A stretch of 64,000 bases of DNA, taken from the NCBI GenBank assembly GCA_019096195.1, contig JAGTXK010000119.1, positions 434,001 through 498,000 on the forward strand, given 5' to 3'. Position 1 is the first letter of the stretch. Each line of letters opens with the position of its first letter. The DNA is from Boletus sp. NGJ. Lineage: Eukaryota > Basidiomycota > Agaricomycetes > Boletales > Boletaceae. Position numbers and translations under genes: made by a program. Positions 11,673-24,825 of this stretch are shown piece after piece. The notes under the pieces were generated by a model. The model searched no databases, was not told the DNA's origin, and saw only the letters and a program-made list of their open reading frames with translations.

Positions 11673-14593
11673 CGTTAATCCCAACTTGCTGCAAAACGTT
11701 GCGCTCAACCACACGACTCGGACATGCGATTGTTTGGATCCAAAGCCTTTGCCAAACAACACCCACTTCACTTGCCTCATTTAGTCATTCCACGAGGTTA
11801 ATCGGAACAGCAAGAAATTTTACGGTTTGATTTTTTTGAGAGTTGGTCTATATACCAGTTTGACTCTGACCACTAGCATGTGGTGACCTCGAACCAAGTC
11901 GACATGCTCACGCAAGCGTACCACCCTCGAAACTGCCGAGTACTGGTAATGGTGGCAAACGAGCAAGAGAATATGAATATCCGACCCCATACCATACATC
12001 CCTGATAACTTGTCAGGGTCTCCGAGACCAGCTGGGCGGAATCACAAAATGGAAGTGTCGTTTGATATTTCATCACAGCGTACTACTCCTTACCATAAAC
12101 CACCGATAGCTTGTCCGAGATTCGGACTATGCCATGCTGGAGATCTAATCTACATTATGGGTGTGGTGATGCCCATTCAAAAGTCAAGTACGTTACCACA
12201 GCACTGTACTACGAGAGACCCTAAGTAACTGCTGCTGCGGGACGGCAATGTTGCATTACATACTATGATTGCATTTTCGCCTTATGGCTAGGCACCCGGA
12301 GTACTGGGGCCGCTCTGAATCAGGGCGCCGCTTACACAACGATCATTGGTAAATCTCTCGACTATCCCCCATTTATCCACCTCGCTAACACGCTGTCCGG
12401 TCTTCAGGGTCACTACTATGCTTGCAGCCAGGCTCATCCTTCTTGACCATCATGAACCAATGTGGAGATTTCAAGCATTCCATGTTGCAGTCGTAGATTA
12501 TTAGTAGACGTGATCTCTTGAATATAGCACCTGCACAATCACTTGCATGTTCCTGAAATTTAGGACCTTTCAAGTCGGTAGGAGGCTTTACGGTAATAGA
12601 TCAATGAAGCCTTCACCAAACAACACCCAATTACTAGATGGTTGGTCGGATAAGACGTGCGTCTGTGACATTCCAGCACTATAACGAATTTATAACTCCA
12701 CACGTCCTCAAAGTTGCGGCACCGAAAGCTGATTTTACCCACCGAGTCCGCCCGGACGTGAGTGTGAGTACGCATTCCAAGATGTTCGAATTCCTGGATG
12801 ATGATATGTAGCCTCACGCGCTTGCGTTCGAAATCGAGAATCATTTCTATACCGTGAGCATCAGTTTGGCCAATCGTCCTTATGAAATCTTCGGAGCTCG
12901 CCGACTCTGTCAATGAGGGTAGGCGAACCTCGCAGCCTGTGTGCTGTCTATCCGATCCACACATCAACCCGCTCACTCCACTCTCGGAGAACGCGACAGT
13001 TCATACCTTGGATGGACCAATCATGCTTCGTTCCAGCAGCCGATATGATTACACACGTCACGGCGCGCCGTTTAGTTATGCGATTTGATAACCAAAAAGT
13101 TGACGAAGCTGGTCATGAGAATCATGAGCGTGGCCGGTGATACAAAGGTTGCCCCGTCTGAATATTTCAAACTTGAGCAGCTCCCGCTGTTAAAGTTTCT
13201 TGCAATTGAATCGGACACTCCAGGTATCCGTCACGCGGCCATCGAACCTCCTACCCAAGATCGCATGCGTTGAACTTGTGGCAAGTGGTTGCCAAGGGTA
13301 CCACGGAATACTTGAAACCGGATTGATCCGTCAAGAAGATCAAGGCGGTGTAAGGGGGCCCACAAACCAAAATGCTTCTGAAACTCTCCATCCATCCCAG
13401 GCAACGGCGTGTGAGTGTAAGCGAGGGGAGAAAAAAAGTCAAAAAAAGTCAAAAAAAAGTTCTATCACTACTAGATCAGTAGATCACGCACCCACGTTCT
13501 GCAGGAGCACTATGCAGTGCAAAACGCCGTCCGTGGTAAGCTGGTAATGCTCCCGAGTCCGTACTAGCAACAACAGCCTCTGCAGGGTCCTGCGGGTCAT
13601 TTTATTTGCCTCTTCGTTATCACCACCCCCTCATGTCCAGGGCTCCGAATTGTATGAAAACGATCTGAAGACTGAATCTCGGACAAAGCCGCATCGTTTT
13701 GTGCAAAAGTGGTGAGCGGTAAGTATGATTGAATGACACAGTGCCACTTCCATTCTCGACCTAGCCCCCGTCCGGACCCTGACAAGCTATCAGCGGTTTA
13801 TGGTATAGATGATGTTTCATACTATGGCTTGACAAATACTTGGCTTCATGTCGATTAGGCTCGGCGCGATGCCCCAGAGCGCGTTTGTCCAAAATGAGGA
13901 GGATGTTCGGAGTCTGAACTCTCGGGACGAGCTCGCCTCCGTCACACGAGTGCAGCCGTCTTCAAGCGCGCAACTTCAGGGCGTTTGTTTATTGATCTAT
14001 CCCCCCCCCTCCCCCCATTTTTTTTCCGAGGTCAAGGAGTAGTTGCAATGAAGGAACCACACAACGTGCCGCAGGGGCAATTTCGGTCGGAGATGAATAT
14101 TAATCTTCAACAAAACATTCTGGACCACATTCTGCAGCTCGGGCCCCATGATGATGATGATATGTGACACATACTGTACATTTCCGCCACCGCCATGCGT
14201 GCAGTGATGATGTGGCGGTAAAATTAAAACGTTGTACACATTATCGTCAATCCCCCTGGCCGCCTGTCAATGAGTAACATTGTAGCATGGCCAATGTGCA
14301 AAAAGATTATGTACTGTAACAACAAAAATGTATGCAAAGTCGCGACCGACTCCGGTCCAGTCACGGAAAAATTGCTATGCTACAGGTCATGCAATGACTG
14401 ACAAAAAAAAAAAAAAAAAAGGGGCAAACGAAAACGACTGAGGCTGCAAAAACGAGCGTCTGTACGTCGAGTAAACATTTTCTAGGTACATTTCAGTCCT
14501 TCCTCCCGTATCCTGCAAATATCTAGCTCAGACAACCTCGGGGCTCTTGAGGTCACCACTCATCGCAGAGTACTGTTTGGCCACCGCCCTCAG
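11673..14593. other. Gene-poor interval between URB1 and the DUF6534 gene
   Basis: I see no convincing gene in this 2.9 kb stretch. The longest minus-strand frame (12560-12976) has no recognisable domain. Short similar patches with the core CCAAACAACACCCA occur at about 11753 and 12617, which may be remnants of a small repeat. There is an A-rich minisatellite (three units of A-tract plus GTC) near 13430, a GAT microsatellite near 14150, a loose inverted repeat with arms around CCGCCAC/GTGGCGG at about 14180-14220, and an A18 tract at about 14403. Confidence 0.6.
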
Positions 14594-16573
14594 TCAAACA
14601 GAAAGCGTGCCCTTGCACACATTACTTACCTCGTCTCGAACGCATTCTTGCGTGGTGTCGATCTTGATGGAAATATTGTTTGCCGCCCGCTAACGAGATA
14701 ATGAGACTATGTTCTACACCATCTCTAGAAAAGATTACCCTCGATGACATTCCAATCATACTGCTGTTCGTCTTTTGTTGTACACCTTGGAGGGAAAGCG
14801 ACATTTCATCGCTACCAGACCCGCCCCTCAATCCTTTGCGCGCGTTTAGGGTCGCAAGGAGGGAATTACAGTACACTGGAGCGGATTATCAGGAAAGGAA
14901 TATTCAACCACGACAACGGACGTACATCGACCAAGGCAAAAGTAAAATGCAATGTAGATGAAGGTGGTTGGCCACGCAGCAATCTAGCACAGGATCGTCA
15001 ATCAACTGCCGCACGAGCCACGCTGAAAAATCTTACTGATATCAGCGAAGCGACGGCACAGATGCTGTCGCACTGTTAGCAATATGCTCCTCAATCGAAT
15101 CACCAAAACTCACCTGGTCAAAAGACCGGTGTTGATGCTGAACACGATCTAGACCGCACTCGTCTGTCACCAAAAACGACCCCATCAGCATGGATACTTA
15201 CCAGCTTGTTGATCATTGTGTCGGATCTGACGACAGAATATTCAGAATGCACAATAAGCATATGCGTAGAATATTCACCTCCGGAAGCCAGTTCGCGACA
15301 TCTGCAACAGAGAACAAAGGAACGCGGCGATGAGGACGTCCCCTGCTGCGGCGACTGCATTGACCGACATTGAAAGAGCCTGGACATGTCATCAGCTGGC
15401 TATTCGTGGTACTTGTTTTACCTCGTTACCTTGAGGCTAGCCAGCTGTACAAACGTTTTGACGTTCAAACTGAGCGTGCATGAGTAGAATGCTAGTGAAG
15501 TAAAATATGAATTCGAAACATACGCATTGATACCATAGACTATGCGGTGAGGTTGGCGTCAATGTCTCCGACGATGAAACTATCTGAGACCCACCAAGAA
15601 TCAAAACTGTAGGCATGACGGTGTTAGTTCGGGAATGGTGAGCTGGGAGTATGCAACTCACCGAATTCACCAACGACCAGTGTCATCTAGGGAAAAAAGA
15701 CTAAGAAAATCACCATGCGTGTCCCGAAGCAGACGACCTACCACAGAGCCAGTGGCAAGCCAGCTTTTATTGCTGACTGTGAGGATATTCAGTGGCGGGA
15801 CTCGGCTGGCGAAAGATAGAAACGTACGCCTGTAAACGCGCATTGCCAGGAAGGACTGGACGAAGAGTGCGGTGAATCCCTGATACGTGTGGTGAGCGAG
15901 GGGAACGCGGCAAAGCCGATCGAGTGCCATACATTGAAGAATACTTCGATCTGGATTATGAAACTGATCAATGACGGACAGAGAGGGAAAATGATGACAT
16001 ACAACCAGACTCCTAGTAGGGAATGAGCACGAGAATTTCGCGAACGGGAACCCACTCACCAGACAACTTCCCCGAGCGCATCTACCATTCCGAAGTCGGT
16101 GACGAGATAGGTGTAGACTAGGGATGGATGAATACACATATAGCGGTCGAGGGTGAGTGTACTTGCCCGAGTGCGTGATCAAGGCCTGGTGGCAGGTGTC
16201 TGATACAAGAACGCCAGCTACCTATGACGCAAGATGAAGACGGCACGGGAAGACAAAAAAAAATGTCGTAAACTTACCAGAAGCTTGATATACCACGGGT
16301 CCGAAGGATAACGACTATAGTAGTACCAGGTCTGGATGCATGTGACTGGCGTTTGGTAGTTTAATGGGATGGAAATGAAAATACGCTGGGACACACCTCC
16401 ATATAGGCTATAAACGTGATTGTGAGTACGATCGGTGACTATTCAAGAGTGTGTCATGTACTCACGTCGCTGAGACGACGACGCCGATCAGGAAAGCACC
16501 GTAACTGGGATTGATGATCAATGACGGGACGGGGGAGGGGGGAAGGAGCGTACGTATTGTCCAAGCTGCTCAT
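14594..16573 (-). CDS. DUF6534-type seven-helix integral membrane protein
   Basis: The start ATG at 16573 gives MSSLDNT, and the splice after it reads on as YGAFLIGVVVSAT, LYGVTCIQTWYYYSRYPSD and WYIKLLVAGVLVSDTCHQAL. Middle exons give VYTYLVTDFG and GFTALFVQSFLAMRVYR. Later exons give DTMINKLIVFSINTGLLTS, ICAVASLIS and TFIYIAFYFCLGR, then LYCNSLLATLNARKGLR. These are the hallmarks of the large agaricomycete DUF6534 membrane family: about seven hydrophobic helices and a cytosolic tail after the LNARK motif. About nine short exons are needed, all in phase. The tail reads IDTTQECVRDEV and stops at 14594-14596, although a further splice at GAG|gtaagt could move the end slightly. The family's function is unknown; a receptor-like topology has been suggested only from helix count. 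Confidence 0.85.
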
Positions 16574-18232
16574 TGGCAGAGGGGAAGTAGAGGGAGCGCA
16601 GGGAAGGTGGACGGGGGGGAGGCTGGTGAGGTCACATACGAGAAGGCAAAAAGGGCTATTTGAGAGACATTGAGGGCCTTGGGCTACCGCGTGGTAACTT
16701 TGTGGTCCTAATGGCAACGTGCAGTTTCGTCACTGGAAAGCTTTCATCCGCCGATTACACGAGCCGTCTTCCCTTACTTACCCCATTAGTATTAACATCT
16801 TCTCATCTGATCCTCAAACGAGTTCCATAATACTTACCTTCTATTGATGTTGTCTCATCAACGTTTCAACCCTGGCAGTGTCATAAGCTTCACTCCAGCA
16901 CGGAAACTTGCGTGATTGGCTGTTCGGCCTTCAAAATCCGCGTAGACACAAAGCAGCCATGTTACTTTGGCGTCATCGTTGTCGTCTGCCTCGCCATACT
17001 GTGCCCACCGTCGATTCGGGTTCATACCTAACTATTCGAGCGAGATTGTTTATAAATTCTACCGGCGTCGTCACTCCATGAGGGTTTCATGGCGCTGAAT
17101 AGCAGGTCGAGAAACATGTGTAGGATCAATTGACCGTGACGATCGCGGGAAGCCCTCGGAGTGATAACACATACCCCTAGTGTGGCCATATTGGAAGTTA
17201 CCCCGCTATGTTCATGAATTGTGGCTTTTCCGTGGGTCACGGGGTATGCCAGTGTCGAGTGTCGAGTGATAATCAAAAGTGTACGCTCAAGCCATGCCAG
17301 TGTATCAAAGTCTCAACGCTCGATCGCACTTGCTGTGGAGACCAACACATTTTTACTCAAACACAGTGCAGCTGAAGACGTGGTCGATGTGGTAGCCCTC
17401 TACATCGTTCATTCAGGTAGCAAACTTCAAAATGGTGGATTGTTTGTAGAGCGCTTATACCAGCTTGCTTCGATAACTTGGGGGCAAGAGATTCAGATTG
17501 GGATCATTGCTCACCCTGGATCGATGTCTCTCCCGAACGGAATTGCTTTTTGTGATGGTGCGTGTGTATCTTTGGATTACAATCGATGTCCGAGGACATC
17601 TTCAAGTTGTCATTTGGGCGGTCATCATTGGTAACCCCCACGGTCAGCGCGTCACCAGTCAGAATGAAAACACCAATATTAATGGCTTTCATATGGAGTA
17701 GCACTGAGAATTTGCTATGGGAAAGTAGATGACCTACCCAAGCTTGGCCATGCTATAACTGGGCGCGTACTTCGACTCGACTCTCGCGCTAGTCTAGTCA
17801 TCTGGCAGCTACACTTGTTTCATAGGGTCGTGCTCCCAGGCTGTGTCGGCGATGCGAGGCGCCATTTCATCGGGTGACCTAGAGGTGCCCTCAGATAAGT
17901 TTGAACAAAGATGGCCTAAAAGCACCGCAAGAGATCCGCATGAACGAGCGCGCCGCGTGGACTCGATTCTCTCCGGATGGAAGGCAGATGGTACACCTTT
18001 CAGAACACAGGATGACTATTTGATTGCGCGTGCCAGAGAAGACGGACGGTGGGAACGAAGATGGTACATACCTGGGACGCCAAGAGCGAGCAAATCGTCT
18101 TGACCACGATGGAATGCCACAGCCAACGTGTCACAAATGTTGGAAGTGTCGCCAGCTCAGCGGAGAATCCCTCAGTTATCTTGTAGTCTCGTTACTGAGG
18201 CCAGCTACAATGTGTCACTGGCACGGACCCGC

Positions 18233-18378
18233 TGTCAAGTGACTTTGTACCGCACAACATGCGAGCTGACACAACTCGGCTGTCATAAATTTTCTAGGCA
18301 CACCATGGACGGGTTCGTAGTATTTAAACCATAGTTCCTCGTGTACATCTCTTCAGTTTCTTCCAGTTCAAAAAGAAG
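18233..18378. repeat. Diverged direct repeat, copy A
   Basis: The stretch aligns by eye with 18876-18992. Shared blocks include CTTTGTAC, then ATTTTCTAGGCACACCATGG and CAGTTTC-TTC-AGTTCA in the same order and spacing. The unit resembles the end of an intron, a start codon and a 5' region, so it may derive from a duplicated gene start, but no downstream protein is open in both copies. Confidence 0.6.
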
Positions 18379-18582
18379 TAACACAGTGAAGAGTGTCAGA
18401 CAGTTCGGAACTGAAAGAAACCTCGGATACGACACGAACGCTCGCATTTACGAGTCTGAAATAAACATCAGTTCGTGATTTTCCACTCTCGGCCGCGACG
18501 GAAAGTGGCTCACCTTAGTAACCCTGCCGCCGTCTTTGGCCATAATTTGCCATTTCCTCCGAGTCCCACTGCTTCCCAGATG

Positions 18583-18648
18583 GAGTTCAGTATTAGCCAA
18601 CGCTTCCATGAACTCGTGGGCTTGGAAGCGCTCGCTAATACTGAACTC
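18583..18648. repeat. Perfect 15-bp inverted repeat (hairpin) with nested stem
   Basis: The outer arms GAGTTCAGTATTAGC (18583-18597) and GCTAATACTGAACTC (18634-18648) are perfect reverse complements. Inside them CGCTTCC (18601-18607) and GGAAGCG (18624-18630) form a second stem around a short loop. The whole element is 66 bases. It could be a small foldback element or a structured RNA; no coding function is needed to explain it. Confidence 0.75.
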
Positions 18649-18875
18649 GCACGTCGGCGCCGCATGACACAAGGGATAGAGGAACGGAGACGTAGAAGGG
18701 GGAGGGCTCGTTACCCTCGTTTGGCCTGCACTTCAATGAGCGACTCGTGGGTAGCAAAGGCGGTCAACGGAGGAGCGATGAAGACGTACATGGCAAGCAG
18801 GAAGGATCAAGCCGATGGTGGGTTGACATCCCCCCTTCCAGGGAAGGGGAATGTCACGGATGCACACTGTCAACT

Positions 18876-18992
18876 TTCAAGTAACTTTGTACTACACAAC
18901 AGAACTGACTGTCAACAATTTTCTAGGCACACCATGGTCATAGTCCCTCTTGTGCTCCTCCTCAGTTTCATTCAGTTCACAATTCTAGGTTT
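18876..18992. repeat. Diverged direct repeat, copy B
   Basis: Second copy of the unit at 18233-18378, shorter by about 30 bases. It keeps the block TTTTCTAGGCACACCATGG. Downstream of copy A is GACAGTTCGGAACTG and downstream of copy B is CAGTCCCGAACTGTC, which are roughly reverse complements of each other. Confidence 0.6.
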
Positions 18993-19914
18993 TACTCAGT
19001 CCCGAACTGTCCGTGTCAACTTCAAGGTGTTACACTTTGGATCCTGTTGATCTTGGTGTGGTCGCATGTAGTTCTTGCAGTTTTCCTTATGGTGACCGCC
19101 TCGCTCGTATCCATTCTTCTGACCACAAAGCGCGGTTTACATCCGGCGGGACCACCATCTGGTGGAGCTCTGATCGAGCTCTTGGTTAGGCAGAGTGGAG
19201 CAGTTAGATGACCGCAGAGAAAAAGTCGTTGCTGATGATCCCACGACTGAGTCGCTCTTGGTCATCGACTCACGGCGGTAACGCAGACGACGAGCTGGGA
19301 ACCACTGCAACCAACGAGTTGTTCACATGGTGGCAGTTCTTAAGACTCCACTATCATGCGCCTACATTGGGTCCGCTCAGATTCTCTGTCATCCACTCGC
19401 TCCTTCGCCCAATGGTGGTCCGGGATCCCTGAGTTACAATTACTTGACACTGTGGTCAAAGTCAGCCAGGCGTGACAATCTCTCACTGCCAAGAGAGTCT
19501 CTCTGTGTGATCTCCGTCTTCCGAAAGCTTACACCATCGCGGTAAGTAACGCTTCACACGCCAGGCGACTTGATTTCAACAATGTTCTTCTTGTACTCGC
19601 TTCCAGTCTACAAGTCTCTCACGAGTCACAAGTTCACAACAGAGGTCGAACAGACAACTTATTGCCATTCACCGCCCGTGAGTTTGTGTGCATTTCTGGT
19701 GGTGCACTAACGTCTGAAACGCATTGTGGTTCCTGGACCTACTAACGATGAATATCAGCAATCCCGCGCCAGTGTCTGGATACAGGAAGATGGACAAGCG
19801 CAGAGGAAAATTTGACGGAGGAAGCGCCCAGCTCAATGGGAGGCATCAGAAACGGAATAATTTGCTTGTCCTGTCTGGGAGTTACGCATATACTCACGTT
19901 TAGTTATTAGCTAG

Positions 19915-21480
19915 ATGGCCGACTCCCTACCCGACAGGGGGATGCCACACTTGATGAGCTCTCTTTCGCATGTAGAAGGTGAGTCGCATACCTCGCGTCT
20001 TTTATCATTCGGTGCTTATTGGACTCGATACTCGTTTCAGCCCACCATTGTCTTCGAGCATGGGTTCCACGACGAAGCTGTACGCGCCGTAACCAAGCTC
20101 ACGGAACTTGTGGGGGATTACAAGTTTGTTCAGGTAAGTATATCTTTCATTTCAGACTCGATTGTAGTAATCACCGGTGCGTTTCTATAGGGATATTTTT
20201 TGAGGAAGACTTCAATGAACGAAAACGAGATGTATGAAGAAGTTGTGCGATGGATGTTTCACAAGTACGCAAACTCTCGATCCATTTAATAAATTTCCGG
20301 AGGCGCAGCAGTTTCCGAATCATCCGCGTCGTTATTCAAACGTGATCAACTCTCGCTGGATGGTATTTGGATGGGAATATGATACATTGTGGTTTGAAGT
20401 TCGAGGCGCTGCTTGCTTCCCGTCACACGAAGGTCTGATTTCTTGAAGACGGTGGTGGATGGATTCGGATGCGAAACCACGTTTAACAAGGAAGGCGGAC
20501 TGTTTAGGCAGTAAGTACTTCGTGCGACTCTAGCTCAGTTGAGTGTCAACTGCACCCTCGCGATCAGTGTCCAAGCAATAACGTGTCGAGACGGAACACA
20601 TCGGTGATAGAGCGATGCAATCAAGGAGTACGATAAAGTCGTGTCCTCGACGTGGAAGCACCACAGAACATTCTTATCAAACGTACCGCATGCAGCGCGA
20701 CCAGCAACGAGAGCAAGGGAAGAGCCGTTTAATGATGCAAAAGAGGTACGTTTGCTCTCAATACCCTGTGAACAGTTGATCATGGTCCGTAAGCGATCAA
20801 GTGTGTTTTCTCCTCTCCTGGACGTCACGAGGGGAAGTATAACACGCCATTCAGCGTCCAGCGCTACGACGAGGCGAGCGGGGCACTCACCACCATACCT
20901 TCGAGCCAGCTTTCAGTCGACACGGCGACTCAATGTAAGCGTCTTGTGTCATGTATCGAGTCCATTTTCGGCAGGGATGCACGAGCAGTACACGAGTTCC
21001 CCCGAACGAAAGGCTACGGAAGTTATCGATGCAACTTATTCAACAAATCTTCTCGCGATGTCCCCAAGCACTCATCGATATGAATACGGTCATATCTGCC
21101 ACAGAACGGAGCAGAGCAGCACGTTCTCCAGAAGCACCAACGTTCAATACATTCCTATTGTCCACGCTGACGAAATTTGACATGGAACACGTCCAACAAA
21201 CAGTCCAAGAACATTCCCAATACGTCACCTTCTCGCACATGTGGGATGAGCAGTTCGAAGAAGCGTTCTTCCACGATGTGTTTGGTAAATCAGTCTACGA
21301 TCACCTACGAACAAGAAGGTACGCAGGTTCTGCGAGACGGAGCGCGATGCAGGTTATCGATGGGCATGTGGCGACACGTGCTGTGTCGATAAGACTATCG
21401 GCACCACGTTGAACCAGACGGTCACGTCCATGCACAAGTAGCATGAAAATGCATCCCTTGCAGACGTAGGATCCCACGCT
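19915..21480 (+). pseudogene. HET-domain (heterokaryon-incompatibility type) gene, decayed
   Basis: Several spliceable exons lead into an agaricomycete HET domain. 5' pieces read MADSLPDRGMPHLMSSLSHVE, TIVFEHGFHDEAVRAVTKL and FNKEGGLFRQ; these I do not recognise. From 20950 the sequence matches the HET family: RCPQALIDMNT, QEHSQYVTFSHMWDEQ (the usual YVTLSHRWGE core), FHDVFGKSVYD, then DAGYRWACGDTCCVDKT and LNQTVTSMHK. The last two stand for the conserved block that ends in the TCCIDK motif. The second part is in another frame and is soon closed by a stop, so a full HET protein cannot be read. HET proteins trigger cell death on non-self fusion. A related remnant lies at 43940-44500 on the other strand. 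The upstream exons could belong to a separate gene. Confidence 0.62.
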
Positions 21481-23719
21481 TCGCATCGACGCGGGAACAA
21501 GGCATGGCGTACCCCTCGATCGGTATATGCGATAGCGACTCGATGCCAAACGAGGGTGAGGATGAAACAGCGCTTGGACGCGTCCTCCAGGATATTGTGG
21601 CTCGTTTTAGGCTGGATGGCCCCTGAGATACCATCATCGTTCAACAGCTGCCTTGCGCTGCGCACCTTTCCGTTTTTACAAACAATCAACCATACGCGTT
21701 CACCGACGTTGGCAGCGGGAGATGATGGAAACGCGAGTTGCACACTCGCGGCGGGCGTGCCAAGACTGTTGAATATTTAACGACGTCACTGGTCCAGTCG
21801 GGCGCCTCGTTTTTTTTTTCCGACCATGGGATACCCTCTTCAATCGAGCAGCGTAGTGAGGTTAATCCACAGATCCGCGATCTTTCGCACCAGGCCTTTC
21901 TGCAGGGTTGGAGGCCCTACAGCTCGGACAGTAGCGATACCGATGCCGACTGGAATCGCTCGTACGCCCGAGCTAGACAACGAAACATGTCGCTCGCTCG
22001 CCTCGAACAGCCATTCAGCACACTGTTGCTCCAGCCCAAGTCGCTTCGAGAATATGAGCCCGTCGCCGCTGACGATGGAGATTGTCGTTCGAAAATGCGC
22101 AAGCACGCCCTCTCCTCGAGGAACGTACGTACACATATGCTGGAGAGACTTGCTGTGATGCATAGACATGGTTAAGTTCTATTTACCAGACAGCGATTCA
22201 AAGATCTTTGGACGTACGCCATGATGATGCAAAAGTCGTTTGCAAATACACGGAGTGCGTTTACCCCAGTCACAGATTATCAATCGGACGGAAGCGACGG
22301 GTATATGCGTGTGACACACATCTCTGTATACGCCGCGCCAGATCCAGTACGGATGGGACCGAATCGAAGGAGATACCCAAGGCACCGAGGCACCGAGGAG
22401 ATCGCGCACCGAGGACATAGATCCCTGTATAGACGGGGTAAGGTACGCGTAATCAGTCGCAACACTTCAAGCGGGCCCGTATCACACCGACTGCCGCGGC
22501 CCCCACGAGCGTTGGGGCCGAGGAAAGCACTGGCAGCGGCAGCGAGGACGGTTGGTTGGGATTGGGATCGGCTCGGGACAAGTAAGCACTTTAGGTTGTC
22601 GGAATGGATGATACACGCGGATGGTTGGCCGGGTGGGATTCAAACATTATTTTGGTCGACGGGCTTTCTTTGTACTCTTGAGATTCTGGTCAGAGTGAAA
22701 AATGCCTAGGCGTCCTACGGGCTCAATAGCGGCAAGCAAAGAAGGGCAATGTCTTGGCCCGCTTACATGTGTTTCATCCGAGTCCGCGTCGGGACGTTCA
22801 AGTAGGAATTGATTATTGAGCGACATGGCGAGTGAGATGGATGGTCACCTAGATGTGTCAGGTTAAGACAGCACTTCCAAACAGAAGACGACAGGAACTG
22901 TTACTAACCTAAACCAGTGTCCGAACGAGACACAGGAATTCACGACTCAACTGCCCCACCACCATTCACCGATCCGTTTCTAGCAAGTCGGGGGAAGACT
23001 GCACCTTTGACTACCGCCGTGACCAGCGGGAAAAACCCGAGTTACCGCCGCCCGTTGGCCTGCCACGCCATCGAAGTGGTTCCAACCCGCCTCCGGGATC
23101 GTCTTCGTCCAGTCCAGCCCACCGAGCCAGAGGTGGCAAGCTCACAGAGAATTCTGGTCAGCACGCAACATGAGGCAGAAAAACTTTTGGTTTATTGAAC
23201 TGTAAGGAGATTGTTGTCCCCAAGGACGTGTTCCGCAGGGTAGTGAGTGTAAGGCGGTTAACTGCCGTGGCTGACCTTTCGTACACTGTAAGAGAACGAC
23301 CTGTGCCTACAACCGGAAAGGAGGTTGAATCCGAGACGCTGTCTACCAATGTCGGTGTCAAAACAGCGGTAATGCCGACACCAGCGGCGCCCACGAACTC
23401 ACCGTTGTTCTCGGTTTGTACAGGTACCTATGTCTCAACGGAGGGCTCACAAGTCGGTCGTCAACATGCTTCCTTTGTTCCACCACGGAGATTGTGGATT
23501 AGTACATGATTGAAGATTCGTTTTCGATGATGGTTGAGCTTTGGGGCCACTGGCAATGCACCAGTCACGTGGGGTCAAACCAGTCTTCGGAAATGCACTG
23601 AGATCTCCTCGCCCAACGAACTTCTACCCTTCGCGCTAACGTATGAGCAAGCCCAAGCAACGTGCGTATTACACAAGAAACTCGAGAAGGCCGTCATTTG
23701 AGTGTTCCCGTGGTGTTTT

Positions 23720-23757
23720 TTTTCTAGGTTTTTTTTGAAAAAAAAAAACCTAGAAAA
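23720..23757. repeat. A/T-rich 17-bp perfect hairpin
   Basis: The left arm TTTTCTAGGTTTTTTTT (23720-23736) is followed, after the short spacer GAAA, by its reverse complement ending CCTAGAAAA at 23757. The structure could be a foldback element, a transcription end signal or an assembly artefact at an inverted homopolymer. Confidence 0.6.
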
Positions 23758-24754
23758 CAAAGCTCGTAGACGTCGCCAGCAATTTAAGAAGCAAGCAGTC
23801 TATCTGGCACGAGGGTCCGTCAAAAGACAGCCCCGAAGAGAAGGTTCCACACCACGTCTTCGTCTTCTTCCAGTGCTTCACAATGTTGCGAGTTGAAACC
23901 CTTTAAAATCCGGCCGTCCCGGTTCAGAAAACACCTTGCAGAACGAGGAGTCAATACTGGTGATATACTCGTCTGTACGAATCCGACTCCTCTGACTCCT
24001 CGTGAGGGTTACCAGAGTCTGTGGTCAACAATTTATCTGTACCTTTGTATTTCTCTATTCTGAAAGTGATTCGACTCATGCTTATTCCCTTCTCCTTCGT
24101 TCCGAGGGCGCGTCGCACTACTCTTCCAATCTCTATCGTCCATCATTGCCACTCGAACGCTTCAGCGACATCTACCATATTACATGGTCGCTCGACGTTT
24201 GGCCGAACGAATCATTCGACAAGTTTGACTAATTCGTAAACAGGCTCGGGGCAAGCATAGCGCATACCGGGTTACAGTAGGCCTGGGCATGACCGCTGCG
24301 CAGAGTGTCCTCCTTCCCTTTGTTGAAAAAACGCATCAAAACACCTATTTCTCCGCGCTACACTCGAATTCCTCATGTCCCCCTTATGTAATGAGGCTAG
24401 CCTTGTCGAACGCGCTCTCCTACCCCCGTACGGATTTTGTTGCGGGACGTTGCACGAACACGCGCCTCATCATCCTCAAGGTGGACTCCGCCACCTTCTC
24501 TGGCTGTCCTGGCGGCTGTCTAGTAGGTGGTTTGAGGCCGGATTCGAGCAACATTAACGAAGAATTTGCATAAACCTTGAAAGTGAGCTCGGACTTTGAC
24601 GCATTCGGTTCCATGACAAGTCGCTGCGCCGCCGTTTCCTAGTATGCCCTACATTCTTCTCGGCAGATTTGTTACTTGCTTCTACCATGACTACGTCATA
24701 GAAGGGACGACGCTGGTCATGTGGCGTGGCGTTATTTTCTGGCCGAGTTCTAGG

Positions 24755-24760
24755 TATAAA
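24755..24760 (+). promoter_or_regulatory. TATA box of the PSD-like gene
   Basis: TATAAA lies 71 bases upstream of the ATG at 24826, in the context AGGTATAAAGAG. The spacing leaves room for a leader of about 40 bases. Confidence 0.6.
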
Positions 24761-24825
24761 GAGTTGACTTTTACTACGTTGTTCTCCCCGCGTTCTTCTC
24801 TATCCCCACCAGCTAACTCCACTCA

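Larger units (their letters stand above)
16574..19914. other. Gene-poor accessory interval with short repeats
   Basis: No gene is supported in this 3.3 kb interval. The frame at 17843-18103 (86 residues, RARREDGRWERRW-like basic composition) is open, but I recognise no domain. The interval holds a diverged direct repeat and a strong hairpin, listed separately. The rest looks like old, decayed accessory DNA. Confidence 0.55.
21481..24825. other. Gene-poor interval upstream of the PSD-like gene
   Basis: No product is recognised. The interval contains open frames of 80-160 codons (for example 22221-22709 and 23195-23509) without domain motifs or consistent splice structure. It also contains an A/T-rich hairpin at 23720-23757, listed separately. 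Some of the first 300 bases may be eroded 3' sequence of the HET-type gene. Confidence 0.5.

Noticed and set aside
14403-14420. A18 tract as the tail of a retroposed copy (SINE or processed gene).
   Set aside because: No target-site duplication, no tRNA-like head and no coding remnant next to it.
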